Source: Cyanoderma ruficeps (Eukaryota; Chordata; Aves; Passeriformes; Timaliidae). Taken from it: a stretch of DNA of 64,000 bases. The position numbers and the translations under genes were made by a program. The notes beneath the pieces are model-generated. The model searched no databases, was not told the DNA's origin, and was given only the letters and a program-made list of their open reading frames with translations. The first letter of the stretch is position 1; each line of letters begins with the position of its first letter. Below, piece by piece: positions 35,128-48,320 of the stretch. Location of the stretch: positions 21,079,027 through 21,143,026 of the forward strand of contig VZDJ01000116.1 in NCBI GenBank assembly GCA_008694505.1. Direction: 5' to 3'.

Positions 35128-38100
35128 TGCATTTATCAGAGATATCAGAACCAGACCATTCTCCTCTGCTGGACCTTCCAGCACTGCACAAATTTCCTAC
35201 AAGTGTCTTTCTCTGTTCTAGACCTGTCCTTGTCACTGTTCCTTTTTTTATTTCTGCTTTCTCGCTCTCACTCTGCCAAATAAAACTGCAACCAGCTAAC
35301 ATTGCTGCCAAATGCCTTTTTTTTCCTATCAGTACCAATCTGAATACAGAGCAGGCAGTGAACTTGTTGACACCCATACCTAAATCAGAATAATGTTTCT
35401 TATCCAGTACATTTGTTTTTTATGACCTTGATGACATATTTATAAAATTGGGTTTTTCTGGTTTGTGTTTGCTCACGCAGCAGCTGTGCTTTGTCCTTTA
35501 AAAATATGGTATAGTCCTGATGCCTGGCTAATTTTAAACTACACAGGTCTCACTGGTCATCTAAAAATAAGTTTGTAATGTTCACATGTAGTATACATAG
35601 AACCATCATTTGACCAAACATGGTAGCATAAAGGAATCCTTATCAGGTCTTTGGCTTCTTCTATAATGAAAATAATGACTTTAAAATACACAACAAAACC
35701 ATAAACAGGCTCTGCATTTCCTGTTTGCAAAACACCATGAGCAGAAATTAATGTTTTTGTGCAAACAGAATCTGGGTTAAGGACACATTTAGACTTTTCC
35801 CAGCAGTGATCAAACAATAATATTTTATACTTCCCTGAAAGGTCTGGTCAGAATTATTTTTTAAACCCAGACCCAAAATGTCTAGGCCATCTGATTCCTT
35901 TTAGGTTCAGGCTTTTAGGCTGCTTCTCCCTCAGTGATCCTGGCTCAGAGAGGCGATGTCAGAGGACCTGGACTGCTCAGACACAAACCAACCCATACAA
36001 TAGAACAGACCTTGATTTTAACTATCCAGGCTTTCTCAGCAAAAGTGTACCGACCTGGATATAAGAGAAAATGCCATGGGTCATCTAACATGTAGAGACA
36101 TGGGTTATGAAGGCTTTAGCAAAATGTTTTAGTTTTCATTAGCTGGGCATTTCTTTGACAAAAACCAGAATGGAAAAGGTTTTCATAGGACAAGGCCTTA
36201 AGAAACCTGTGTCCATCAGTTTAAGAGAGCACCTACATGAGCAGTAGAATTAAGAGTGTCGGGCTTTTTATTGATTTGTGTCCCAAATGATCACCTTGGT
36301 GGACTTAATATTTAGTAAGGGGTGAGTATGTGGTTGAAACCTTTCTTTTCTTACCTTCTGTTCTTTCCGCAAATCCAGTAGGAATTCTCTAACTTTGATA
36401 AAACTGTTTGATTTCTTCAAACTCCATAGACAACTACACCATTCCAGAGTTACTGGGAAAAGACAGTCAGAATGGGGTAGAGAAACACATAAAGCACATC
36501 ACTACATCAAAATGGTTTTGGGAGCAAATTCTACAATACAGGCATTTACCACTACAGGAAGCACTGATGTTTTGCTTCTACAACTGTACATCTAAATTAA
36601 TATGCTCCATCCCCATGTTCTTTTCCTATAAAGTAGCAAACGCACCAGGTTAAATATATTGCACAGAAAACAAGTAAAATCCAATTAGCAAGAATTTTAA
36701 TTGCTTAAGTTTTTAAGAATTAATTTTAAAGACCTCAATGCAGCTGTTTGGAAAGTAGTCAGGGCCTACTTACTTGATGAACTGAACTGGAATATGTAAG
36801 TTCTGGTTTTGAAAACCTCTCAAGAAATACTTCAGGATGACAAACTATGGATGGTAATGAGATATTTTTAGTGTCATGTTTGAGTGCATTAGAAGTCTGC
36901 TTGCATTCTTTCAGAAGAGGATGAGTCATTACCCACAGAATGCAATAAATTTAACTTGGTTTTCCGCTTAAGCAATAGTGTAAAGTAAAACAATTTCCTG
37001 AAATGTGTACTTTATCAAAGTTCATTCTTCACCAAGGCTATATTTTTTGACTTAATATTTCTGTCATGTGCCTAGTAGACATCCGACCCACCACAGACCT
37101 TCCTATGACATTATTACAGTCTACCTGTATAAAAACATGAAGATTTCAGGGGGAGCTCAGAACCCCACAGCACTATGAGGTCTTGATTTTATTTCATACG
37201 TCTTACACACTTTTTAAAGCTTTTCTTTAGCTTCCCTTTATCCATTTCCTTTTTTTTGTCATCACCTCCTACACTGCTGGTATCGGTCATTAACAATTCT
37301 CTTTTTTCAAGCTGTGTCAGTATTCGTCCAGCATCTACAATATTAGAGTCCCAGCATCACAGTTGTGCCCTATTGTGACAGAAATAGTAAACCTGTCTTT
37401 GTTGTTTGTTTCTGCAAGCTGTGGGTATGGCTGATACTTCCTTAAACACTCAGTGTTGCACTCAAATGAAAAAAAAAAAACCTCTAAGGATTGAAATGGA
37501 AAGGGTTCTGCCTGTATGACAATATGAAAAACCATTGTAAAGCATGGCTTCCCACAAAACAGAAGAAAAAGTGTTCTGTGGTTTCGGCTGACCGTGTGAA
37601 TTTTACAACAGCATTTCAGGGCTTTCTGCAGCAGCAGTTTTCATAAGTGAAGATGTTTTCAGAAATGAAGATAGACTCACACAATTACAGGAGTGGGGTT
37701 TGAACTTCATGGTAGGATGGATGCCCTAGTATTACGAAGCAGCTCCTGAGAGGAAACTTCTGTTGTGGGAACTTTGTGATGTTATTGAAGTTTAAGTACA
37801 TATTCTTCCTAATTCGTGGCAGCTCTCATGCACAATGCACTCTGTTGAAAAACAAAGTCCACTTATATTGTCACACCATTCCAAACTGAGTGGGTTGGAT
37901 TTCATGCAATTCAAAACAGCAATGGTGCCTATTGTTTTTTGCTTCTATTATCACAGGAATCTCATTATGTTTATAGAGAAGGTTATTTTTTTATGTCCAG
38001 TAGAGGAAAAACATTCCAACAAAATGTTGTATACAGACTGCAGCTGGGGTGAAGGGCTGAAAACAGCATCCAGAAAACCATCTGTTAGGGAAGTTAGGAA

Positions 38101-40354
38101 GATACTCTCAAAATATTGATATATCTAAGAAAACAGATTATTTATTAACCCTACATTATGACTAGGGCATGTGGAAAATTCACAGAAACTATGGGAGAAA
38201 GGTCCATTCAGAGGACATTGACAGTGAGCTATAAAGATGTTCAATGATTCTTGCAGATAAGCAGATTTTAAAGGCCAGAAGGAAACCTTCCATCACCTCA
38301 CCTGTTTTTGACAGAACAGTATCCAGGGTCTCTGATAACTTGTGTTTAAAGAGTTTTCCAAAAAATATTCTATGTTTAAGGAATTAAAGAGGTGAATCAT
38401 TCTCAATTTTGCCTCTGCTGGTGACCTGAAACTCGAAGAACCTGCATTTTTATTTGCAAGTGTCCCAAAAATGGAGTTTATGCAGAATAAGCTATTTTCT
38501 GAGGCTTATAGCATTAAATCCTTTTTATTCTGAGTGATGAGACCTTTAGAGAGCAGGGAAAAGAAAGAAATTTGTGGTGATGAGACTTAGCACATTTTTT
38601 CTGATTACTGTGAACACATCCAAAACCTGGGAAAAAAGCTAGTGAGTTTTCTAAGACAGTGGAAAGAAAGCTGGGATGTGGGAGGGACTTTCCTGGTTGG
38701 TCAAAACGTGATTTTCCTGAGGCAAAAGAGAAAATAAAAACCTGGTGCAAATAAATTGACCTTCATCCTGCTCCAGTGGTGTGCTTGTCACAGCCATTAA
38801 CTTGACAATGTTCTAGTTCTTTCCTCTGATTGGAGATGTTGGGACACCATTCTGATTCTTCTGACAGTTCAAAATGTAGAGCATTTCAAACACAGGAAGG
38901 AAAGCTTCTGCATTTCATTAAGCTGCTTTTGGAAGCATGATGGGAAGCTGAGATGCACCAAGAGATTGCAAATGCTGATAGAGGCATTTACACCAAGTTT
39001 CTAGGCTCCACTTGAAATTCAACTCCTGGCCTAGCAGTGCTTGGCTTTGTCTTTGAGTGGCATGAATCTGAGGGAAGGAAAGGAATGTGAACGAGCCCAT
39101 TAACCCAGATCTCAAGATCTTGTACTTTTGGGACTTTAGGATTTGACAACATGTGTTGGTAAAAAGCCTGAGAGATCAGCTATGACTATAAGTTACTGTT
39201 AGGATACAGCTTGTTTATCTGGCTTTAATTTGCTGCATCTGGGTTGCCTGAGTGAGGGCACACGGCTACACAAGCCCGTACAGGCCTTTGCAGTGCCCCA
39301 CACAATTCCAGCTGGACATTCTTGCCAGCCTTCACACCTGGAATGACATGTAGCCCTGGAATAACAGAACAGCTACTTCCCCTTTCAGAGGCACAGCAGC
39401 AGGAAATATATTCTAAACTCATCTCATTTCGTCTGTGGAATTGCTCAGGTCTCTTGCCAGCTGGAAGGTGGTTGGCAGGCACACACGGGCTTTCAGCCTC
39501 CCTCAAACACAACTTTGTTTGATAGCCTGCTCTGATGAGCTGCACAAGAAGAGTCAGCCCCCTAAATGAGGATGGATGGCCTGCAAGCGCTTGTTTAGTC
39601 TGAACTGCCAGCACTCGCTGTGTGCCACACACAGCTCAGAAAAGGGAGAAATGCCTCAGAGGGGTCACAGCACAGGATACATTGGACTGTGTGTATTGGG
39701 AGACATGGCTCCTTGGCCACCTTGTAGAGGCAAAAGCAGACTGCTTGGAGCCAAGAAGAACTAAACACTGAGATCCAAGAATCAGAGAGCTGGAGAGTAG
39801 CAGCTCCACTGCTGCCCCACTCTTCCAAGATCTGCAGAGGTTTGATGGGCAGCTTGGCCCAGGGGGGCACAGCAACATCAGCTTCAGCACTACCTGCTGC
39901 TTTATTTCACCCTCACAACAGTCACTTCAACTAGCCAGCAATTCCTATGGCAGCACAGCCCCACAGCCAGTTTAAGACCCGTGCAATTCAATCATTTAGC
40001 TTTTGCATTTGGCTTGATAATCACAGCTTGGCCACCTCTCTCACATTTGTCCTACTTTCCCTAAGCAGCAGCCAGGGGATTTTCATTGTATTTCCTGAGG
40101 GAAATTCCAGTATGATCAAAAATATAACTCTCAATGATTTCCTGTGAATTTCTTGCAGTGCTAGTACATCTATCAACACAAACTATAATCTTTTGAACAA
40201 ACACGTTATTCAGCAAGATGCTTGAGAATGCTCCTAAAGGGTGAAGGTTTTTTTAAGAGTTTTTCTACAGAATTTAAATATCAACAGGCTGCCTATAACC
40301 ACTAAAAGCATCTTCTGGGCGTGTGCTGTCAATGACCCATGATATTAGATTTTT
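35128..40354. other. Non-coding unique sequence, nothing recognised
   Basis: Twelve consecutive A lie at 37469-37480. A GC-richer patch at 39225-39900 carries overlapping open frames on both strands (135 codons at 39225-39632 minus, 91 and 84 codons minus just after it), none resembling a known family. No transposon relic or RNA gene was recognised. Confidence 0.5.
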
Positions 40355-40679
40355 GGGGCTTGGAAAGGAATGAAGGAATATCTAGTTCCAACCCCTCTCA
40401 ATAGGGCAGGGTTACTTTCCACTAGACCTACTTTCCACTAGGCCCCTTCCAACCTGTTCCTGTACAATTCAAGAGCTGGGTTACCCACAGCCTCTATGGA
40501 AAATATGTTCCAGTGCCCCATCACCCTCATAATAAAGACTTTGCTCCTAATATCTAATCCCAATTTACCCTGTATCAGCTTAAAGGCATTGCCCCTTTTC
40601 CTATGACTACAGGCCCTTGTGAAAATCTCTCTCCAGCTCTCTTGGAGCCAGCCCCTTTAGGTACTGGAAGGCTGCTATA
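40355..40679 (-). mobile_element. CR1 LINE fragment
   Basis: Read in reverse, this is the 3' part of an avian CR1. The start GGCTTGGAAAGG..ATCTAGTTCCAACCCC is the reverse of the 3' end. Then come ATGTTCCAGTGCCCCATCACCCTCATAATAAAGAC, split here by two substitutions relative to memory, CTCCTAATATCTAATCCCAA, TTAAAGGCATTGCCCC and TTTAGGTACTGGAAGGCTGC. The pattern resembles the CR1-C/F type. Similarity stops abruptly at about 40679, which is the truncated 5' end. A 16-bp word (TACTTTCCACTAG plus 3) is duplicated in tandem at 40413-40444 inside the element. Confidence 0.88.
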
Positions 40680-41220
40680 TGTAACACGAATATCCACAAT
40701 GTATGGTTATAGATGCTAAGTATGTTAAACCTATGTGTTTAACAACTCTGGAGTTACTTTGTTAAAGATCAAAGTACAGCTGGGTTCTCTGCTGCAGAGG
40801 GCGATGGAGACAATTCAGCTGGTGATGGACATACTGTGAGACCAGCACTGGGGAGGAAGATAGGGACCAGCTTTTGACTGTGTTATGGGGTTGGATGGAC
40901 ACAACACTCAAATCTGGAACTTTCCCATGATATCAAAATCAAAACTGTGACGCCGCTTACCTTCTCAGGAAATCACACCAGACTGCCTTCTGTGGCCATC
41001 CTGGTTTGTATGGTCCTGCCTGACTGCTTATAAACAACTCTATTTCCTGGCAAAGGATTGCTTTGGCTTCACTGCTGAGAATAAATCCTGTGACTGTTTA
41101 GAAAACAACAATCCCCCCTAGAACTGGAGTACAACTTTCAATGTAAAGTTCGATCCAAAATTGTAACTACCCCAAAAGCTGGAATTGTGGTTCAGTTTGT
41201 GGCTACTTCTTGCAACACAG
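40680..41220 (+). mobile_element. Possible solo-LTR-like sequence
   Basis: This stretch starts with TGTAACACG exactly where the CR1 fragment stops. It contains a TATA-like GCTTATAAAC (about 41027) and an AATAAA poly-A signal (about 41079) some 50 bp apart, then GT/T-rich and C-rich sequence. That spacing resembles the promoter and polyadenylation part of an endogenous retrovirus LTR. I found no clear CA end, no target duplication and no retroviral coding remnant, so this is only a suggestion. A random arrangement is a real alternative. Confidence 0.22.
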
Positions 41221-42454
41221 CTTTGACAGGATGTAAGTGAAGTTTGATTTATTTACTAACAGAAGGAGCCAGGGCAATGAAAACAGTGAAAACAATAAAC
41301 AGTGAAAACTACAAATACTAAAAGTATCCAGAGTTTTTCAGGGCACAGACAGCAAAAGCATCAATATAAACAGCTATCCCTTAGGAGACTCTGCTCCAGT
41401 TATGTCAGGAGTACAGATCGATATTTTCAAATTGGTTTAAGTTTTGTGTTGTATTTGGTGTACTACACCACCACTGTGTATGTTTCCATTAAAGAAACAG
41501 AAATAATTAAAATTGTGGGCTTGGGTTTGGGTGGTTTTTTTCCATTCCTTTTTTTGGTAATATAATTTCTGCATTTAAGCAAATGATGCTGCCATGAACA
41601 GAATTTTCAGTTGGTGAAAAGAGACAACAGAAAAGAGCAAGAAATTAGTATTGAGAAACAGAGAGACCAGGGCAAAAAATACCCCAAACAACAGAGTGTG
41701 AGAGATGAACAATAATGCTGAGCCAGCTGACTAATAGAAGGCAGGGGAGTATGTTGAACAGTCGTGATGGAAAAGGAAGTATAACCTGCAAATAGAAAGG
41801 AATAGCGATTCACCACAAACCTGTAGTCCTAACAGGATGGTCCTAGATGTTTTCCTTGTCCCTGGAAAAGGCATGGAAACATCATGAAAATTCGCATGTT
41901 GTTCTGTATTTTGTGTTCTGAAGTTTTAAGACATCTGATCAGAGGAAGACATTCACAAGGAAGGGACTGCTGGAAGGTGGACTCCACTGGAGTCCAGGAG
42001 AGGCTGACAGATTGCTCCCACTCACTTCCTCTGGAAGAGAAAACTTTCAGGATTTTCTTCAAAACTTAGAGAAAAAAAGTGAAGAATGTAATGACAGTTA
42101 GAAGAATATCAGCTTACAAAAAAACAGATATTAAGGAAACAGATGCTAACATGAAGGAAAACAGTTCTGGACAACACTAAAGTCTAAAGAAAGACTTACT
42201 TGATAGAGAAATAGAGTGAGTTAAGATAAACCAGTTTGAGATTCTTATTGCCATGAAACTGGATGACAAACCAGGAGGAAATACACTGACAAAAGTTGGA
42301 CATGAAAAAAACTATATGGAGTAAATAGAAAGAGTATGGGAAAACAGTTATGCCTTAGGTTGCTAAAGCACACTCCCTGTTCAAAGGGGACAGAAGCAAA
42401 GATGAACTGATCTGAGAGGCTGAAGAAGAGTAGGTATCATAAAGTGACAGGGAA
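41221..42454. other. Non-coding unique sequence with a short imperfect tandem repeat
   Basis: Around 41278-41318 the word AACAGTGAAAAC recurs with small differences. The remainder is unique and A-rich on the plus strand. Open frames here are 87 codons or shorter and match nothing known. Confidence 0.5.
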
Positions 42455-42605
42455 AAGTAGAGGTTGGAAGAAACCTTGGAAGATCACTAGTCCAACCTCC
42501 TGCTCAAAGCAGAGCTAACTTCAAAGTTAGACTAGGTGGTTCAGGCTTTTTAATGTTGAGTTCTGAAAATTTTTAAGGATAAAGATTTCACCATCTCTCA
42601 AGAGA
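42455..42605 (-). mobile_element. CR1 LINE fragment
   Basis: Read in reverse, about 150 bp follows the 3' part of a CR1 of the J/X type: GAGGTTGGAAGAAACCTTGG, AGTCCAACCTCCTGCTCAAA, GCAGAGCTAACTTCAAAGTT, AGACTAGGTGGTTCAGG and a TTCTGAAAATTTTTAAGGAT block. Similarity fades after CACCATCTCTCAAGAGACTC. The copy is clearly diverged and contains no useful coding frame. Confidence 0.85.
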
Positions 42606-45600
42606 CTCTGCTGGAGTTGCATGCACGGACTTTTACAGACACTCAAGGTCAGGTCTGTTTACAACCTGAAAGCTCTTTGATAGTTTTGACAGATCAATAT
42701 TACAAGGAAATATCTCATTCTAAATGACATAAGACTTTCCAATTGGAAACCTAGAACAAATATTTCCAGTAATGTTAAAGGCTGCATCAATTTCTTTGCC
42801 AAATAGCAAACAAATCAATCAAGAGGGACAGCATTTTAGTGTTGGTTTAAATTATCATATATAACAATATAAGATGTAGAATAAAATAGCCTTGGAGAGT
42901 GTGATCAAAGGTTTGATATAAAAAATCCCCCCCCAAAACCATGAGGGAAATATACCAGTAGATGCAGTGTAGTGAAGAGGCTTGCCAGTTTTCAAGTTGA
43001 TGTTGCTGAACTTCATGTATAGAGCTCTCTGGAGAGCCCAGATGTTCACTGATTCAGGGACCAGCAGGAGACCTTACTCTCCAAGACATGCAAAAGAAGA
43101 AAGACAGGCTTATTATTTTTTACAATGCTACTGATGCTTGTAAATAGCTTTATTTATTGTACAGAGTGCTCACTTGGTGTTATTTTGTTAGCTAGCATTG
43201 TTGACAGGCTATGAAGCAATTTATTAATCTGCAAGGAGAATTTTTTGTAAATTGTATTTGATGGATGTTGGCATGTCCCGATGTTGGCGCTTGGTTTTTA
43301 CAAAGTAACTCTGAAAATGACATTTTATTCTTGTTAATGGATTACGGGCCTTGTTGGTCATATGAAATAATCTGTCAAAAGAAGATTGCATTTTCCACAG
43401 CGAAGATGGCTCCTTGTGATCTGTGTGTAAGGTGGACTGAGAGATTGGGGGTAAAACTGAAAGATGCTGACAAAGGAATGTGACAAAATCAGTAACAGCT
43501 CACAGATGAGAAAGAAAGACCTATGTTTAGGTCTTAGTTCACTGTTTATTACCAGGAATTATTGTCTATGGATCATTAAATAAAGAATTTTCCATGCTCG
43601 GTATCAAAGAGGACATAAGGTGCATGTACACCTGAAAAACATTAACCTCTTTCTCAAAGAGAAGGTTTGCAAAGTGAGAGAAACTGAGGCTCCTCAGAGC
43701 GGATTAACAGACGGAGCCTGAGGCAGCTGGGCAGCACCAGTGACAGGCTATAGATTGCTTCATGGCTGATGTCCAGAAATGGAGGAGCCCCTCTGAAACA
43801 GGGGACATAGCAGCCACGTCATTTTTTCCTTTGGGGCACAGGAATGAAACAGATCGTTGAGAAATTTGATGGTCAAGCAAGGGAAGCTCCCAACCAAAAT
43901 ACCAGGGGTATCTCCAGCTAACACAGGGAGCCTTTCCCATGGCTAAGCCTTGAGCTGCAGGGCTTGTCCTCTGGTGTTAATGAGTAGCTGTGCTCAACCA
44001 TGGGCATAAGAAGCAGCTGAAACTACACAAGACTGGGGGGGAAAAAGCGAAAACAGTTAAGGTTGCAGTACAAAGAAACTTTGGTATTTTAACCTGTAAA
44101 AACCATGTCATAAAAATTTAGAGCTTAAGAGGCTTAAGTGTTACTTGAAAATGGGTTTGGTTTGGAGGAAAAAGCCTCTTTGATTGTTCTGTTGTGATCA
44201 TGAAAGCAGAAATTTGTGCTTTCTTTGACAAGACAGATGGCTGCAGATAGACTAGTTTCTTCTCCTGAGTCGAAATGGACTACTGCTTTAGCTGTAAAGG
44301 GAAAATATTTTTTTTTATATTCCTGATATGGAGCCTGAAAAACATCTGTGTATCTTGGAAAAAAATATGACATATCATTTATTGTTAAGATTTTCTGATA
44401 TGACATGCTATAGAACAATCTGTCTTAAATGTCTTTATTTTATTAGAAGTATTTGTCTGTTAGAAAATAAACAATTCTTTAGGGCAGAATAAAGAATCTG
44501 GCAGCAGAACCACAAGGACATTTTTAATAGTCAAGCTGAGGGCTGGAAAAGCACTAAAAGAAAATTTCCCTCAATTTAAATGGTTTACATTTACTCAGGT
44601 CAACTTCTGTTTAACAGGGAGGATTAAAAGAAGAGCTCTTTGCACAAAGGCAATGAACTACAGAAAGGATCCTCAATTCTGGCATTGCCAAATTTAATTC
44701 TTTTGGCTCAATAAGAAAAATCACAATGTAAAGTTGCGTAAAGCTTGGCATGCGACAGAGGAAACAAAAGTGGCACAACACATAAACAGCAGAGGACATC
44801 CGATGATGCTCTGTTTAAGCTTGAAGCATTTTTAGATCTTGCCTCAACTTCATGAACATTTAGGAAGCTGTCAAAACCAGAGAAAATCCTGTTCATGGCA
44901 TAGAATTATTTGAAACCTGAAGTTTTAAACACATGCAGTCTAAGAAAGTCATTAATATACAGCCTGAAGGGCTTTCTTCTCCGTGTGACATTGAAGACAC
45001 ACTCATTTTCATTAAACTGTCATTAAAAAGACTTGATATTAATGAGTCACTTCTACCATTTAATTTCCTTTTCAGAATCATAAATTATCTACAGTTCCGA
45101 GTTCTACACTTCCCTCATTCAGTTCCAAATATTCTGTACTCTACAAGCATTTCATACAGAATGGGGGCACTGAGACAAACCAAAACCCCTTAATGCTTTC
45201 CTAACGTAACAGACTGCATCTTGCAATGTCTTCTTGTAAAAGAGATGAGTGCAAGAGCTTCCAGGACTTCCTTAGTAATGGGTTTACATTTTTATTCTTA
45301 TGTCTGACAACAAACACCTGCGAGAGGCAGTAGATTTCAAACAGCTTCTTGACACTAAGCAAACTACAGTGAGAAAAATCTTGGCAACAATTACTGCATG
45401 AAAGAGACTCCTTGTCCTGATTCAATTACTGCTTCTTATATTGTCTCAGTTAACTCCCCCACTGAAGTGGTTTCCCTTAGCACTTTACAAATGTGTCTTT
45501 CCCTGCCCAAGGTCCATTGAAGAAATGGTTAAACACTTTTTACTTGCTTTTTTTCTCACTTGGAAGTACAGGAGATGTGTTTACTGTTGGTTTTCTGCCT

Positions 45601-48280
45601 ATGGATCCTGTTGAAGGCAACTCCTGCTGAACAATTTCTTCACTCTAAAACCAGAATGTACACTGCGCTCCGGATATTGTAACTGGTCTCCTGTTGGATC
45701 CTCTGGACACTGTCATAATATGACAACATAAGCCCAAACTCTAGTTCTGGAACAGTAGCTGAGGGTCCACATCAGAATTTCAGCGATCCTGTGAAGCAGG
45801 AAGCTGGGAAGCACACCGCTGAGGAGTGCTGTGCAACTTGAATGTTGGTATGTTTATGCACACATCATCTCAAGGGCAAGAAAACAAACTACTTGTGTTT
45901 TGGGAGGCTTTTACAGTTGTCAGAGAGTGAAAACAAAAATAGAAAAGGTGTATAGCATGCTTTTTCTCACCTTTTCCCGCATCATACCGATTTTTTCGCT
46001 GTCCTCATACTCTGCTGCTCCACTTATTAGCATTCTATTTTGGGATTTTGTGCAAGACTGGCACAGCAATGCTTCCGGCCCTGTTACTTGGATGACAATG
46101 CAGAACCAGATGCTTGCTCCTCTTATGCTGTGATTGCCTCCAAGATGAGAGGCTGAAGGGCACAAGCTGAAGCCCTCACAAAGCAGACAAGCTCTTTGTG
46201 CAGACACTCACAGGGACAATCTTGCTGAGCAGTAGCCATTTGGTCATGAGAGAGTCCTGCCCTGTCTGGACTCTCTTAAGGGCATAATCTGACAAAATGG
46301 CTTTGGAACATCTTTGAGAGAGAACAAAATGATCATACAGATTTTTAGAAAGTGCTTTTCACCGATTGCAAATGTCAGTAGTGGGGTAATCATGTCTTTT
46401 TGTGTGTGTGACAATCTGTTCATACATAGATATCTTTTTCCTTTCCCAAGTGAATGAAGAGCTTTTAATCACGTAACCTGAGGACAGATTTGTCATTACC
46501 TGGATTTTTGCCTGTGGTCTGTAGTGAAAAATGTTTATCACCCCAGTTCAGACTGACCACTGTGCAAAAAATAAATCCCAGCTTTTACTATTACAGGGTT
46601 TAGCCTAAATACAGAACTGATTTGTGTTGCTGGTTCCCATTAGCTGATAAAGAAAATTTGACTGACAGGCGGGCAGAGGGTTTGAAGATCCTGAATTCCT
46701 ACACACTTTTTGAGCACAGTGGCTCACAGAAGAAAAAGCCCAATAAAAATTCTCTCTCAAAGATTTCAGTAATGTTTGACATCAGTGTGTCCAAAGAGAG
46801 GGAGTGGCTATAACTGACACAAGTGGTTTCACATGGCAAAAAAGAGCCCAAACAAAACCCCACAAAACCCCCACAAAGATCCTTGAAATAAAAGATTTTT
46901 TTAGAAGTTTGACTACTCAGAATTATTCCTTTGGTTAAATCTGAGCTATCTCAACCTTTTTCTGCCACAATATTTCAGGCACAAACACATCTGCCAACAG
47001 TTGAAACATCCTTTACATTTCCCTTTTCTCTGCAGCTCTGGTGCACTCCCCGTTCTCACAGCGGAGCAAACACCACCGTGTCTCTATTCTTTTCATTTTC
47101 TGTAATAAATCTGATGCACCCACAGACTGGTGAAGCCATTAGACATGTCTTCAAGGGAATGTCTCAGCGGGCACTCTGGAGAACATGGTGTTCGTGTCTC
47201 TTTAAATGAATCATCCACGTAACAGCTAAATTGGGAAAGCAGCCAAAGAGTTCCCAAGAGAACTGCTGGCAGAACCACATCATAGTCCTGTAATATGAAA
47301 GTACAACTCTGTGGCATTACAGCTTCTTTGATGTAACACTTTCCAAGATGACTTAGGGTTACAAAATGTAACAGCAAGCACAGAATCATCAGGATTTGAG
47401 GGCACAGACAAAACTACCCAAGTTCTCTTCCTTTCTTCTTGCCTGCCTGGCGGTGCTCTTGGCTCTGTGTCAGCCAGGAATGAGACAAGAGGTCACGGTC
47501 TACTGGCATTTTCATGTGAGTTAAACACCTCTCTGCACTTGCATTGGGCAGGCTATGACCCTTGGCAGTGCAGAACTAAGGGAACACGTGGGACAGGCTT
47601 TTGGAAGTCCTAAACAGCCCCTCCTTTGTGGTGCTCAGACACAGGGAAGACATCGGTCACCACCTGAGGAAACAGATGAGGCCTAAAAAAACCCAATAAA
47701 CCCAACCACAAATAAAGGAACAATTCTTTGTTTAAACAAACCCGTGGTATCTCTATGGCAAGAGGAAAGCCCCTTCCTGCATAGGGGATGGTTTTTCAGG
47801 CTCAAACTCAACATGAACAAAGACAAAAGAGATCTCCAAGCATCAGATAGGACCTTAATAAAAGTGAGCCCTAGAAAATAACCTTTGATTTTTGCCCTTA
47901 GGCAAGGTCTTGAATCAGTGGCAAAACTGAAAATCCCTAACCCAGATGGTTTGAATTACAGCCTGAGGACCAGCTCTCCTAGTTTTCATGTCTGTCTGAC
48001 AACAAGTCTCACACACAACTACTGAAGTTCATTCTTACAAGAGAAAGTTGAGAAGGTCTCTCTAACTGTGAAAATATATGACTGTGACAGATAGTGATAA
48101 AACAACTGCTTTGAGGTCTCACAGAAATAGTGGTTTCTGCTGAGATTCAGCAGGAGAGTAACAACCAGTGCTCCAACTCTTGAATGTAAAAGTCAAAAAT
48201 CCACCTGACATTCAGAAAAATAACAACTGTTTTATATATGTCTGCAACAGCCAGATGCTATGAATCTTGTGTAGCCTCAG
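42606..48280. other. Non-coding unique sequence, nothing firm recognised
   Basis: About 5.7 kb of unique sequence. A C-run lies near 42927. A stretch at 43660-43725 has AAACTGAGGCTC and faintly resembles a MIR tail but was not accepted. Open frames reach about 100 codons on both strands without resemblance to any family. Confidence 0.5.
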
Positions 48281-48320
48281 GGAATATCAAATTACTTGAT
48301 AACATGTGATTTGATATTCC
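48281..48320. repeat. 15-bp near-perfect hairpin
   Basis: The arms GGAATATCAAATTAC (48281-48295) and GTGATTTGATATTCC (48306-48320) pair over 15 positions with only one G-T wobble (12 perfect outer pairs) around a 10-nt loop. This is the longest clean stem in the window outside AT-only sequence. It is too short for a typical microRNA precursor, and pairing does not extend past the arms. It may be a palindromic transposon end, an RNA structure or chance. Confidence 0.75.

Noticed and set aside
39225..39632. 135-codon minus-strand open frame
   Set aside because: It is in a GC-richer patch with open frames in several phases on both strands. It has no domain, and its cysteine spacing does not repeat as in a known family.
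41145..41160. AGTTCGATCC resembling a tRNA T-loop
   Set aside because: No acceptor stem, D-arm or anticodon arm can be built around it.
43660..43725. MIR-like tail with AAACTGAGGCTC
   Set aside because: Only about 12 bp match well, and the following blocks do not appear in the right order.
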